Notes under the pieces: generated by a model
Told to the model about the DNA's origin: nothing
The model's input: the letters and a program-made list of their open reading frames with translations, nothing else
Databases searched by the model: none
In this document: positions 1-5,905 of the stretch, piece by piece
Layout of the letters: each line of letters opens with the position of its first letter
Numbering within the stretch: position 1 is the first letter of the stretch
Made by a program: the position numbers and the translations under genes
DNA from: Roseobacter sp.
Lineage (GTDB): Bacteria; Pseudomonadota; Alphaproteobacteria; Rhodobacterales; Rhodobacteraceae
Length of the DNA stretch: 10,332 nt
Assembly (NCBI GenBank): GCA_024636425.1
Contig: JAGXHB010000206.1
Location: 1 to 10,332, forward strand
Direction of reading: 5' to 3'

Positions 1-249
1 CGCAAGTTCACCATGGCGACCAAAATCGACGTGTACTTTTGCGATCCCCAATCCCCGTGGCAACGCGGAAGTAATGAAAACACCAATCGGCTTCTACGCC
101 AGTACTTCCCGAAAGGCCTTGATATATCGGGCTTCAGCCAAGCCAAACTCAGCGCGGTCGCACGCCAGCTCAATGAACGGCCCAGAAAGACCTTGCAATA
201 CCAAACCCCAGCAGAGAAATTTGAAGCCTGTGTTGCAGCGACCCGTTGA
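1..249 (+). CDS. IS30-family transposase, C-terminal part (5' end outside window)
   Basis: The reading frame is open from base 1 to the TGA at 247-249 and gives 82 residues. It matches the end of the DDE catalytic core of IS30-family transposases. The run FCDPQSPWQRGSNENTN followed by LLRQYFPKG is the family hallmark, and the Glu inside NEN is the expected third acidic catalytic residue. The tail (ARQLNERPRKTL, then PAEKFEACV) is the usual IS30 C-terminus. The first two catalytic Asp residues and the N-terminal helix-turn-helix would lie left of the window. The ATG at 13 is internal to the domain and is not taken as the start. Nothing visible is broken, so the element may be intact or may be a remnant. 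The stop codon falls inside the putative right inverted repeat, as is common in compact IS30 elements. Confidence 0.9.
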   Translation, partial: RKFTMATKIDVYFCDPQSPWQRGSNENTNRLLRQYFPKGLDISGFSQAKLSAVARQLNERPRKTLQYQTPAEKFEACVAATR

Positions 250-256
250 AACCGCA
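231..256 (+). repeat. Probable right terminal inverted repeat of the IS30-family element
   Basis: The sequence starting TGTTGCAGCGACC and continuing through GTTGAAACCGCA overlaps the end of the transposase gene. From memory of the family, IS30 right ends follow a TGTTGCA..GAC...TTGAA.CC.C pattern. The left copy is outside the window, so the exact outer boundary and any target-site duplication cannot be seen. Confidence 0.5.
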
Positions 257-595
257 CCTGAGAGCAACCGTAGCGAAAAGCTGCATGAGGGGAAAGCTAA
301 CGGTGATCGTCAACGGCGACGGCTGTGGAACACATCATATATATGACAAACGAACTTTGCATTGTTTCAAGGCGAAACCGACTTAAAAATTGGTCGAAAT
401 CATAAAAGGCTCCCCACCCCTGACCAGCGCTATTCGAGCAAAATCCGGTTGCCGCGGCCCAACCTTCCGTATTGATGAGCCAAGATGTTTGACTGGTCGT
501 CAAGTCGGCTTTGGAACAAGAAACGGCAAGGAATATGCCTTTTCGGGTTAGCATACTGCGGGCGATCAAGATCGCCCAGCCGGGGCATAAAAGGG
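257..595. other. Non-coding stretch between the IS30 end and the LysR gene
   Basis: This stretch of about 340 bases holds no convincing gene. Short open frames exist on both strands, but none has a recognisable domain together with a good ribosome binding site. It is more AT-rich than its surroundings around 330-415. The only structured element is the palindrome at 560-577, listed separately. It may be ancestral intergenic sequence interrupted by the insertion of the IS30 element. Confidence 0.5.
560..577. terminator. Palindromic hairpin just downstream of the LysR gene
   Basis: GGGCGATCAAGATCGCCC is a perfect inverted repeat: two 8-base arms around AA, so effectively a 7-bp stem with a CAAG loop. 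It lies 19 bases beyond the minus-strand stop of the LysR gene, a sensible place for a terminator. No clear T-tract follows on the minus strand, so a classical intrinsic terminator is not shown. It could equally be a protein-binding palindrome. Confidence 0.35.
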
Positions 596-1528
596 CTACG
601 TCGACAGGGCGTCTTCAATTCTGCTTTGCATGCGATCCACTGCTTCGCGCAAATCAGTGATAAATGCGTCGCTGACCATGGATCGCGTGGCATATCCCGG
701 CGTGAGTATCGAGACGCTGTTGGAAATACGGGGCAAGAAACGCCTGATTGCAAGCCGTGCACCCTCTGGTGCTTGAAGCAGATGGCTATAAGCGGTGATC
801 ATGTCGCAAACCATGACGCAGGTGCCCGCCGCGACGAATTGCAGGCCCGGCATAAAGGTACGCAGCTCCAGCCGTTTGTTGAACCTGCGGCCCGCTGCGG
901 CAAATGCCGCTTCGGTTTGCACAGCGGTCGTGTGGTCCCCGAACAGGGTCGCCATGGGACGACCATCCAGATCATCGGGCGTAATGAAATCCGCCGCCGC
1001 AAGTGGGTCATCAAGGGGCAGAATACAAACACATTCGAGATCATAGTCAGATTTCTGGATGGATGTGCGCGGTTCGGGCGTTTCGGAGAATCCCACATCG
1101 AATTGCTGAGAACCGATCAAATCCTCAATCACGTCCGAAGATCGCATGATCAAAGATACATCAAGATCATCCCTGCCTTTGAGGAAGCGCGTGAGAAGCC
1201 GGGGCAGAAACACGCTGGATGCGGCGGGATGACACGCAATCTGTAGCTTGCCGGACTGAAGTGAGCTTATGCGCTCAAGTGTGCGTTCAGTGCGTTCAAC
1301 CCGCCCAAGGATATCCTCGCATTCTTCGAGGAAGAAATACGCCTCTGGGGTCGGCACCAGCTTTCCGTGCGTCCGCACGAACAGGGCAAAACCAAGTTGA
1401 TCTTCGAGCGTTCGCACCATGGTCGAGACCGCAGGTTGGGTCCGGCCGACGGTGTGCGCAGCCTGACTGATAGAGCCTGAACGCATGACTTCGCGAAACG
1501 TCGACAGCTGTCTGAGGGAAAGATCCAT
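596..1528 (-). CDS. LysR-family transcriptional regulator, divergent to the catabolic operon
   Basis: This 310-residue protein has the standard LysR length. Residues 4-62 form the N-terminal winged helix-turn-helix, including FREVMRSGSISQAAHTVG and then RTQPAVSTMVRTLEDQLG, followed by the typical LFVRTHGKLVPTPEA wing. A linker helix (about 63-90) leads to a periplasmic-binding-protein-like effector domain (about 92-300) beginning GKLQIACHP. LysR regulators usually control a divergent neighbouring operon in response to its substrate or an intermediate. Here the TRAP/dehydrogenase operon starts 112 bases away on the other strand, so it is the obvious target. The ATG at 1526-1528 gives the full HTH. 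Its Shine-Dalgarno sequence is weak: only GAG, nine bases upstream. The effector is unknown; family membership is certain and the target is inferred. Confidence 0.93.
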   Translation of the reverse strand: MDLSLRQLSTFREVMRSGSISQAAHTVGRTQPAVSTMVRTLEDQLGFALFVRTHGKLVPTPEAYFFLEECEDILGRVERTERTLERISSLQSGKLQIACHPAASSVFLPRLLTRFLKGRDDLDVSLIMRSSDVIEDLIGSQQFDVGFSETPEPRTSIQKSDYDLECVCILPLDDPLAAADFITPDDLDGRPMATLFGDHTTAVQTEAAFAAAGRRFNKRLELRTFMPGLQFVAAGTCVMVCDMITAYSHLLQAPEGARLAIRRFLPRISNSVSILTPGYATRSMVSDAFITDLREAVDRMQSRIEDALST

Positions 1529-1563
1529 AGGTATAAACTCAATTAATGAAATTAGAGAAATTT

Positions 1564-1577
1564 TTAAATTGATTTAA
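1564..1577. promoter_or_regulatory. Candidate LysR-binding palindrome TTAAAT-N2-ATTTAA
   Basis: TTAAATTGATTTAA has perfect 6-base inverted arms around TG. It contains a T-N11-A arrangement (T1565 to A1577), the degenerate core recognised by many LysR regulators. It lies 36 bases outside the LysR start codon and 64 before the operon start codon. AT-rich DNA yields such palindromes by chance, so only its position in the divergent spacer supports the call. Confidence 0.4.
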
Positions 1578-1631
1578 TGGCATTTGTCCAGTGAGATTGC
1601 CTTGCATTCCCCATGCGGTCGTCGTGGGATT

Positions 1632-1636
1632 GGAGG
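1632..1636 (+). promoter_or_regulatory. Ribosome binding site deciding the start of the small TRAP permease
   Basis: GGAGG sits four bases before the ATG at 1641. The frame stays open upstream to a TTG at 1584, but that start lacks a Shine-Dalgarno sequence. It would also add 19 residues of polar, Cys/Gly/Arg-containing sequence before the first membrane helix, which does not fit the family. Confidence 0.7.
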
Positions 1637-1640
1637 ACCG

Positions 1641-2111
1641 ATGGATACCTTTTCCAAATACCTGCTCACTTCACTGATCTGCATCGTGGCCTTGGGTCAG
1701 TTTGTGCAGGTCATTACCCGCTATGTCCTTCAGGTGCCCGTTATGGGGCTGGAAGAGACGATGCTGTACCCGACGCTCTGGCTTTATGTCCTTGGGTCGG
1801 TCAACGCATCGCGAGAGAACACCCATATTCGGGCCAATGTTTTGGAAATTTTCGTCAGGACCGAGCGGGGCCATACCATTCTGGCCATCGTCGGAGAGGT
1901 CATTAGCCTGATCGTTGGCCTTTGGCTGCTATCATGGGCGTGGGATTACACCCGTTATGCTTGGCGGGTCTGGCGCGAAAGCCCGACCCTCTACATCCCG
2001 ACGTTCTATTCTGACATCGCGCTCTTGATCGGGCTTGGGCTGATGATGGTCTACACCGCTTGGCATCTGTGGTGCCATATCCGCAGCCTGCGCACGGGAG
2101 AGCAGCTATGA
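1641..2111 (+). CDS. TRAP transporter small permease subunit (DctQ-type)
   Basis: This 156-residue inner-membrane protein is of usual DctQ size. Four hydrophobic helices are visible at about 7-29, 40-56, 78-100 and 123-144. The conserved segment after the second helix (LWLYVLGSVNASRENTHIRA, residues 47-66) matches the DctQ signature of a Gly followed by an Arg-x-x-x-His-Ile turn. The small subunit associates with the large permease in tripartite ATP-independent periplasmic transporters, which are driven by an ion gradient, typically sodium. It is the first gene of the operon, and its stop overlaps the start of the large permease gene (ATGA), implying coupled translation. The subfamily does not reveal the substrate. 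Confidence 0.92.
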   Translation: MDTFSKYLLTSLICIVALGQFVQVITRYVLQVPVMGLEETMLYPTLWLYVLGSVNASRENTHIRANVLEIFVRTERGHTILAIVGEVISLIVGLWLLSWAWDYTRYAWRVWRESPTLYIPTFYSDIALLIGLGLMMVYTAWHLWCHIRSLRTGEQL

Positions 2112-3418
2112 TCGAGATTGCACTTCTTGCCATCGCCATTCTGGTAATCACCCTGACGCTTGGTGTGCCGCTGCCCTATTGTTTCGGTGCCGCGCTGATG
2201 GTGATGTATTTCATCGGCGACGTGACCATGAAGGGCATGATGCTTTGGGGGTTCCAGCAGCTTGGAAACCCTGTGTTGCTGGCTATTCCGCTTTTCGTGC
2301 TGGCCGGAACGATCATGTCGGAAAGTGGAATTGCGGCGTCTCTCTTGCGGTTCGTCAATGCTTTTATCGGGCATATACGCGGCGGTCTGGGTGTGGTCGC
2401 TGCGGTGTCTTGCGCAGTGATCGGGGCGATTTCAGGATCTGGCCTGACAGGCATCGCTGCCATTGGCCCGTTGTTGATCCCCGAGATGGAAAAACGCGGC
2501 TATCCGCGTGAGTATGCCACGGCACTGATCGCCAATTCATCGATTCTCGGCCTGTTGATCCCGCCTTCGGTGACGATGATCGTCTATGGCTGGGTAACGG
2601 ATACGTCGATCCTCGCCTGCTTTCTGGCGACCCTTGGGCCCGGACTTCTGATCATGGTTGCGTTTTCAGTCATCAACCTTGTGATGTCGCGCAAATTCGA
2701 CCTGATCCTCGACGATAAGCCCACGTTTTCCGAACTGTCGGGCGAGGTTGCGCGGCGTGGGTTTCATGCTTTCCCCGCGTTGCTGATGCCCGTGATTATC
2801 TTGGGCGGCATCTACGGCGGTGTCATGACCCCGACCGAGGCGGCGGCTGTTGCTGTCATCTACGCGGTGCCCGTGGGCTTTTTGATCTATAAGGGGCTGC
2901 GATTGGAAAATTTCCTGTCGGCAGGCCGTGAAGCTGCGACCGCCGTGGGCGCGATCATGATGATGATCCTCTTTTCCATGATCCTGAGCCAGATGTTCGT
3001 CTACGAAAGCATCCCGCAACAGCTGGTGGAGGGGATATTCTCGATCACCGAAAACAAGGTGCTGTTGCTGATCATGATCAACATCCTGCTGTTCCTCGTG
3101 GGCATGGTCGTCAATGACGTAACGGCCATCATCCTGATTGCGCCGCTGTTGTTGCCGCTGATGAACGCCATCGGGGTCAGCCCCGTCCAGTTCGCCGCGA
3201 TCATGGGCGTGAATACCGCGATGGGCGGTGTGACGCCGCCCTATGCTTCGATCCTGTATCTGGGTGCGCGGATCGGCAACGTGAAGGTGACCAAGGTCAT
3301 TCCACCCGCAATGAAACTGATCCTGTTCGGCTATGTGCCCGTTGTCTTCCTGACATCGCTCTGGCCGGACCTGTCTCTCTTCTTGCCACGTTTCTTCGGA
3401 TACGACGTGGCACCCTAA
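2108..3418 (+). CDS. TRAP transporter large permease subunit (DctM-type)
   Basis: This 436-residue polytopic membrane protein is the transport channel of the TRAP system and has normal DctM length. It shows the duplicated DctM architecture. The first half carries the SGSGLTGIAAIGPLLIPEM signature (about 109-127) and the GLLIPPSV re-entrant motif (148-155). The middle has GGIYGGVMTPTEAAAVAV (233-250). The second half repeats the pattern with MVVNDVTAIILIAPLLLP (333-350) and GGVTPPYASILYLGARIG (373-390). The start at 2108 is preferred over an upstream in-frame start near 2060. It has GGGAG at 2096-2100 with a 7-base spacer, gives the canonical short hydrophobic N-terminus MIEIALLAIAILV, and overlaps the preceding stop by four bases. 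It acts with the neighbouring small permease and periplasmic binding protein. Confidence 0.95.
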   Translation: MIEIALLAIAILVITLTLGVPLPYCFGAALMVMYFIGDVTMKGMMLWGFQQLGNPVLLAIPLFVLAGTIMSESGIAASLLRFVNAFIGHIRGGLGVVAAVSCAVIGAISGSGLTGIAAIGPLLIPEMEKRGYPREYATALIANSSILGLLIPPSVTMIVYGWVTDTSILACFLATLGPGLLIMVAFSVINLVMSRKFDLILDDKPTFSELSGEVARRGFHAFPALLMPVIILGGIYGGVMTPTEAAAVAVIYAVPVGFLIYKGLRLENFLSAGREAATAVGAIMMMILFSMILSQMFVYESIPQQLVEGIFSITENKVLLLIMINILLFLVGMVVNDVTAIILIAPLLLPLMNAIGVSPVQFAAIMGVNTAMGGVTPPYASILYLGARIGNVKVTKVIPPAMKLILFGYVPVVFLTSLWPDLSLFLPRFFGYDVAP

Positions 3419-3461
3419 CCACTCTGACCAACTGCAATCCAACAAAAAGGAGGAAACCCAA

Positions 3462-4460
3462 ATGAAACATGCATTCCTGACAACAGCGACCGCCGCCCTG
3501 GTGGCGCTTGGCAGCTATGCCCAAGCGCAAGACCTGAAGATGAGCCATGTGCGCCCGCAGGACGCCACCATCGACGTCGAACTGCGCGCCTTTTCGGCAG
3601 CTGTGGCCGAAGCGACGGGCGGGGACGTCAATGTAAATATTTTTCCGGCGTCCGCGCTGGGTGATTACACCACTGTCCAAGAACGCATCAGCGTCGGCGC
3701 GATCGATATGGCCACGCAACCTGCCGCGACGGCTGTTGACCGCCGCATGCAGATCAGCTCCTTCCCGTATCTTGCCGGCAACTGGGATCAGGCCCGCGCG
3801 GTCTATGGCCCTGCCGGTGTCGTGCGCGGCGTCATGGCGGACCTTTACGGCGAACAGGACATCACCATGCTGGCGGCCTATCCGGTCTATTTCGGGGGCA
3901 TCGCGCTAAACGTGGGTCACCCGACTGCCGGATCAGTTGATCCCAGCGGCATCAAGGTCCGCGTTCCGGGCATCAAAAGCTTCCAGCTGACCGGCGAAGC
4001 GCTTGGCTATATCCCCTCACCGATCCCCTTCTCCGAGGCCTTTACGGCTGTGCAGACAGGTGTCGTTGATGGCGTGATCGGGTCCGGCGCAGAAGGCTAC
4101 TATGCCTCGTTCCGTGATGTGACGCGGACCTATATCCCCGCCAACACACACTTCGAGGTCTGGTACATGATCATTTCCAACGAAAGCCTCGCAGGGTTGT
4201 CGGACGAAGATCAGGCCGCCTTGAAAGAGCAGGCCGCCGCATTCGAGGCGACCCGTTGGGAAGTGGCCGAGGCCGACCAGACCCGCAACGAGCAGCGTCT
4301 TGTCGACGATTTGGGCGCAACCGTCGTGTCCCTGAACGATGAGGAGCTTGCCGCCATGGCTGCCAAGGTCCGTGCCGATGTGTGGCCACAGGTTCTTGAA
4401 GACGTTGGTGTTGAATGGGGTCAGGGCATCCTTGACCAAGTTGCAGCCGCAACCAACTGA
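3462..4460 (+). CDS. TRAP transporter periplasmic solute-binding protein (DctP-type)
   Basis: This 332-residue secreted protein starts with a clear signal peptide: a Lys/His N-terminus, a hydrophobic Ala/Leu core, and probable cleavage after AQA near residue 22, before QDLKMSHV. The mature part is a DctP-family binding protein. GIKVRVPG (163-170) holds the Arg (R167) that normally clamps a substrate carboxylate in this family. PIPFSEAFTAVQTGVVDGVI (187-206) is the family signature near the hinge. It captures the substrate in the periplasm and delivers it to the two permease subunits upstream. AGGAGG at 3448-3453 with an 8-base spacer is the best ribosome binding site in the operon, consistent with the usual excess of binding protein over permease. 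A carboxylate-bearing ligand is likely from R167; its identity is unknown. Confidence 0.94.
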   Translation: MKHAFLTTATAALVALGSYAQAQDLKMSHVRPQDATIDVELRAFSAAVAEATGGDVNVNIFPASALGDYTTVQERISVGAIDMATQPAATAVDRRMQISSFPYLAGNWDQARAVYGPAGVVRGVMADLYGEQDITMLAAYPVYFGGIALNVGHPTAGSVDPSGIKVRVPGIKSFQLTGEALGYIPSPIPFSEAFTAVQTGVVDGVIGSGAEGYYASFRDVTRTYIPANTHFEVWYMIISNESLAGLSDEDQAALKEQAAAFEATRWEVAEADQTRNEQRLVDDLGATVVSLNDEELAAMAAKVRADVWPQVLEDVGVEWGQGILDQVAAATN

Positions 4461-4468
4461 TCACTACC

Positions 4469-4495
4469 GGACAGGGCGATATGTTCGCCCTGTCC
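4469..4495 (+). terminator. Strong 11-bp hairpin after the solute-binding-protein gene
   Basis: GGACAGGGCGA (4469-4479) and TCGCCCTGTCC (4485-4495) pair perfectly around a 5-base loop, eight bases after the stop at 4460. The following sequence (ATCTTCTTCAG) is only partly T-rich. It may be a leaky terminator or a 3' stabilising structure rather than a full stop. The next gene starts 26 bases later on the same strand with no obvious new promoter. Confidence 0.65.
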
Positions 4496-4521
4496 ATCTT
4501 CTTCAGTAACCGGACGGACCA

Positions 4522-5622
4522 ATGGAAACCGATTATGCCATCATAGGGGGCGGAGTTGTCGGCCTCTCGACCGCCTGGGGTTTGCTCAAGCGCGGTCTGA
4601 CGGTGACCGTTCTGGATGGGGATGACGGATCATTCCGCGCCAGCCGTGGCAATTTCGGGCTGGTCTGGGTGCAGTCAAAAGGCATGAACCAGCCGCGCTA
4701 TGCCCGCTGGTCGCAACAGTCCGCCGCCATATGGGCGGACTTTGCCGCGGAGCTGGGCGACAACAGCGGGCAGACCGTGCCGCTGGAACAGAATGGCGGA
4801 TATGATTTCCACTTTTCAGAAGAAACGCTACAAGCGACGGTCGAGAAATATGAGGCGTTGAAGGCCGAGCTTGATGGTGATTACCCATTCGAAGTGTTGG
4901 GCCACAACGCATTGCGTAAAGAAGAACCCCATATCGGATCCAAGGTCTTGGGGGCGATCCTGCACCATCAGGACGGTCACGCGAACCCGCTAAAGCTGTT
5001 GGTGGCGCTGGCCGCTGACGTGCGCCGGATGGGTGGCCAAGTTCTGACCGGCAAGACCGTGACGGATGTGACAAAAGCCGACGGTTTTCGGATCACTTGT
5101 GCCGATGGCACGATTGTCAGCGCCGGAAAGGTGGTCCTTTCTGCGGGGCTCGGTGCCGCACAGCTTGGCCCGAAGTTGGGCTTCAAAGCACCCGTTCGCG
5201 CGCAGCGCGGTCAGGTTTTGATCACGGAAAAGCTACCCAAGCTGATCAACCGCCCCTCGCTGATTGCGCGGCAGGTGGACGAAGGCGGCATCCAGATCGG
5301 TGCCACCAACGAAGAGGTGGGCCTTGATGATGGCGTAACACAAACAGGGATTTCGGGGCTCGCCGCCGAAGCGATCGCTGCATATCCCGCGCTCGCCCGT
5401 GCGCAGCTTGTCCGCAGCTGGGGGGCTTTGCGTGTGCTCTCGCCTGACGGGCTGCCGATTTATCAGCAAAGCACGCAGATGCCCGGCGCTTACCTTGTCA
5501 CCTGCCACAGTGGCATCACGCTTGCAGCCGCCCACGCGCGGTTGCTGCCTGATTGGCTCGAAGGGACGACTGACGCCCCTGATCTGGAGGTGTTCAGTGA
5601 AAACCGTTTCCCCGTTTCTTGA
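4522..5622 (+). CDS. DAO-family FAD-dependent oxidoreductase, catalytic subunit of a three-part dehydrogenase (HcnC/OoxB-like)
   Basis: This 366-residue D-amino-acid-oxidase-fold flavoprotein is of normal length for the family. The N-terminal Rossmann motif is YAIIGGGVVGLSTAWGLLKR (5-24; G9, G11, G14), followed by LD at the adenine-ribose end. The substrate-binding middle is degenerate. The C-terminal motifs SWGALRVLSPDGLPIY (299-314) and CHSGITLAAAHARLL (328-342) are the usual FAD-contacting DAO ends. The two genes that follow encode a small [2Fe-2S] protein and a large FAD/[2Fe-2S] protein. This set matches HcnABC (glycine), opine oxidases and D-hydroxyproline dehydrogenase, where this subunit oxidises the substrate C-N bond to an imine. 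The ATG at 4522 puts the Rossmann strand at the N-terminus; its ribosome binding site (GGACGGA) is weak. The substrate is not deducible. The protein is probably cytoplasmic or membrane-peripheral. Confidence 0.9.
   Translation: METDYAIIGGGVVGLSTAWGLLKRGLTVTVLDGDDGSFRASRGNFGLVWVQSKGMNQPRYARWSQQSAAIWADFAAELGDNSGQTVPLEQNGGYDFHFSEETLQATVEKYEALKAELDGDYPFEVLGHNALRKEEPHIGSKVLGAILHHQDGHANPLKLLVALAADVRRMGGQVLTGKTVTDVTKADGFRITCADGTIVSAGKVVLSAGLGAAQLGPKLGFKAPVRAQRGQVLITEKLPKLINRPSLIARQVDEGGIQIGATNEEVGLDDGVTQTGISGLAAEAIAAYPALARAQLVRSWGALRVLSPDGLPIYQQSTQMPGAYLVTCHSGITLAAAHARLLPDWLEGTTDAPDLEVFSENRFPVS
5583..5590 (+). promoter_or_regulatory. Ribosome binding site for the GTG start of the [2Fe-2S] subunit
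   Basis: TCTGGAGG lies inside the end of the flavoprotein gene, six bases before GTG at 5597. It fixes the start of the next gene at a non-ATG codon. The frame is open upstream to about 5399, but that part is only the flavoprotein gene read out of frame. Confidence 0.65.
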
Positions 5623-5905
5623 ACTGGAAGAGACCCCGCGCGTCGAGGTGATGTTTTGTGGTGAAGGTCTTCGCCTTCCGCAAGGCGCAAACCTTGCCGC
5701 CGCATTGCTGGCTGCCGGTGTCGATGTCTTTCGCAATACCCCTGTATCAGGTGCGCCCCGCGGGCCGTTTTGCATGATGGGTGCCTGTTTCGACTGCCTT
5801 GTCGAAATTGATGGCACCGTGCGGCAGGCCTGCATGATCGAGGTGTCGGAAGGGCTGCAAATCACCAAGCCGCACCAGACGGAGGCCAAAGATGAAACAG
5901 CGTGA
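5597..5905 (+). CDS. Small [2Fe-2S] electron-transfer subunit (HcnA-like)
   Basis: This 102-residue single-domain protein belongs to the plant-ferredoxin-like [2Fe-2S] family found as the small subunit of HcnABC and hydroxyproline or opine dehydrogenases. The N-terminal beta-grasp region (VEVMFCGEGLRLPQGANLAA) leads to the cluster loop. C59, C64, C67 and C79 follow C-x4-C-x2-C-x11-C within RGPFCMMGACFDCLVEIDG and the RQAC that follows. The protein presumably relays electrons between the DAO subunit and the large FAD subunit. The GTG start overlaps the flavoprotein gene by 26 bases and its stop overlaps the next gene by 14, so the three are translationally coupled. An ATG at 5651 is a less likely start because it would truncate the first beta strand and has no good Shine-Dalgarno sequence. 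Confidence 0.9.
   Translation: MKTVSPFLELEETPRVEVMFCGEGLRLPQGANLAAALLAAGVDVFRNTPVSGAPRGPFCMMGACFDCLVEIDGTVRQACMIEVSEGLQITKPHQTEAKDETA

Larger units (their letters stand above)
1529..1640. promoter_or_regulatory. AT-rich divergent control region between LysR gene and operon
   Basis: This 112-base divergent spacer is strikingly AT-rich at 1531-1578 within a GC-rich locus. It must hold the operon promoter and probably the LysR promoter. TTTAAT at 1573-1578 is a possible plus-strand -10 element, but no convincing -35 accompanies it, so the promoters are not pinned down. Imperfect inverted sequence (TAAACTCAATT near 1533 against AATTGATTTA near 1567) surrounds the palindrome at 1564-1577, which suits the extended multi-site binding typical of LysR proteins. 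Confidence 0.6.

Noticed and set aside
485..1246. Long plus-strand open frame (253 codons) opposite the LysR gene
   Set aside because: It is entirely a mirror of a clear LysR gene, has no domain and is composition-driven.
1584..1640. Upstream TTG start for the small TRAP permease
   Set aside because: It has no ribosome binding site and would add a polar extension absent from the family; GGAGG before the ATG at 1641 is better.
2060..2107. Upstream start for the TRAP large permease inside the small permease gene
   Set aside because: It would add 16 residues before the standard N-terminal hydrophobic start; the ATGA overlap at 2108 with its ribosome binding site fits the family.
2666..3445. 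Minus-strand open frame of 259 codons rich in His, Asp and Gln
   Set aside because: Its odd composition is the reverse reading of hydrophobic membrane-helix codons of the TRAP large permease.
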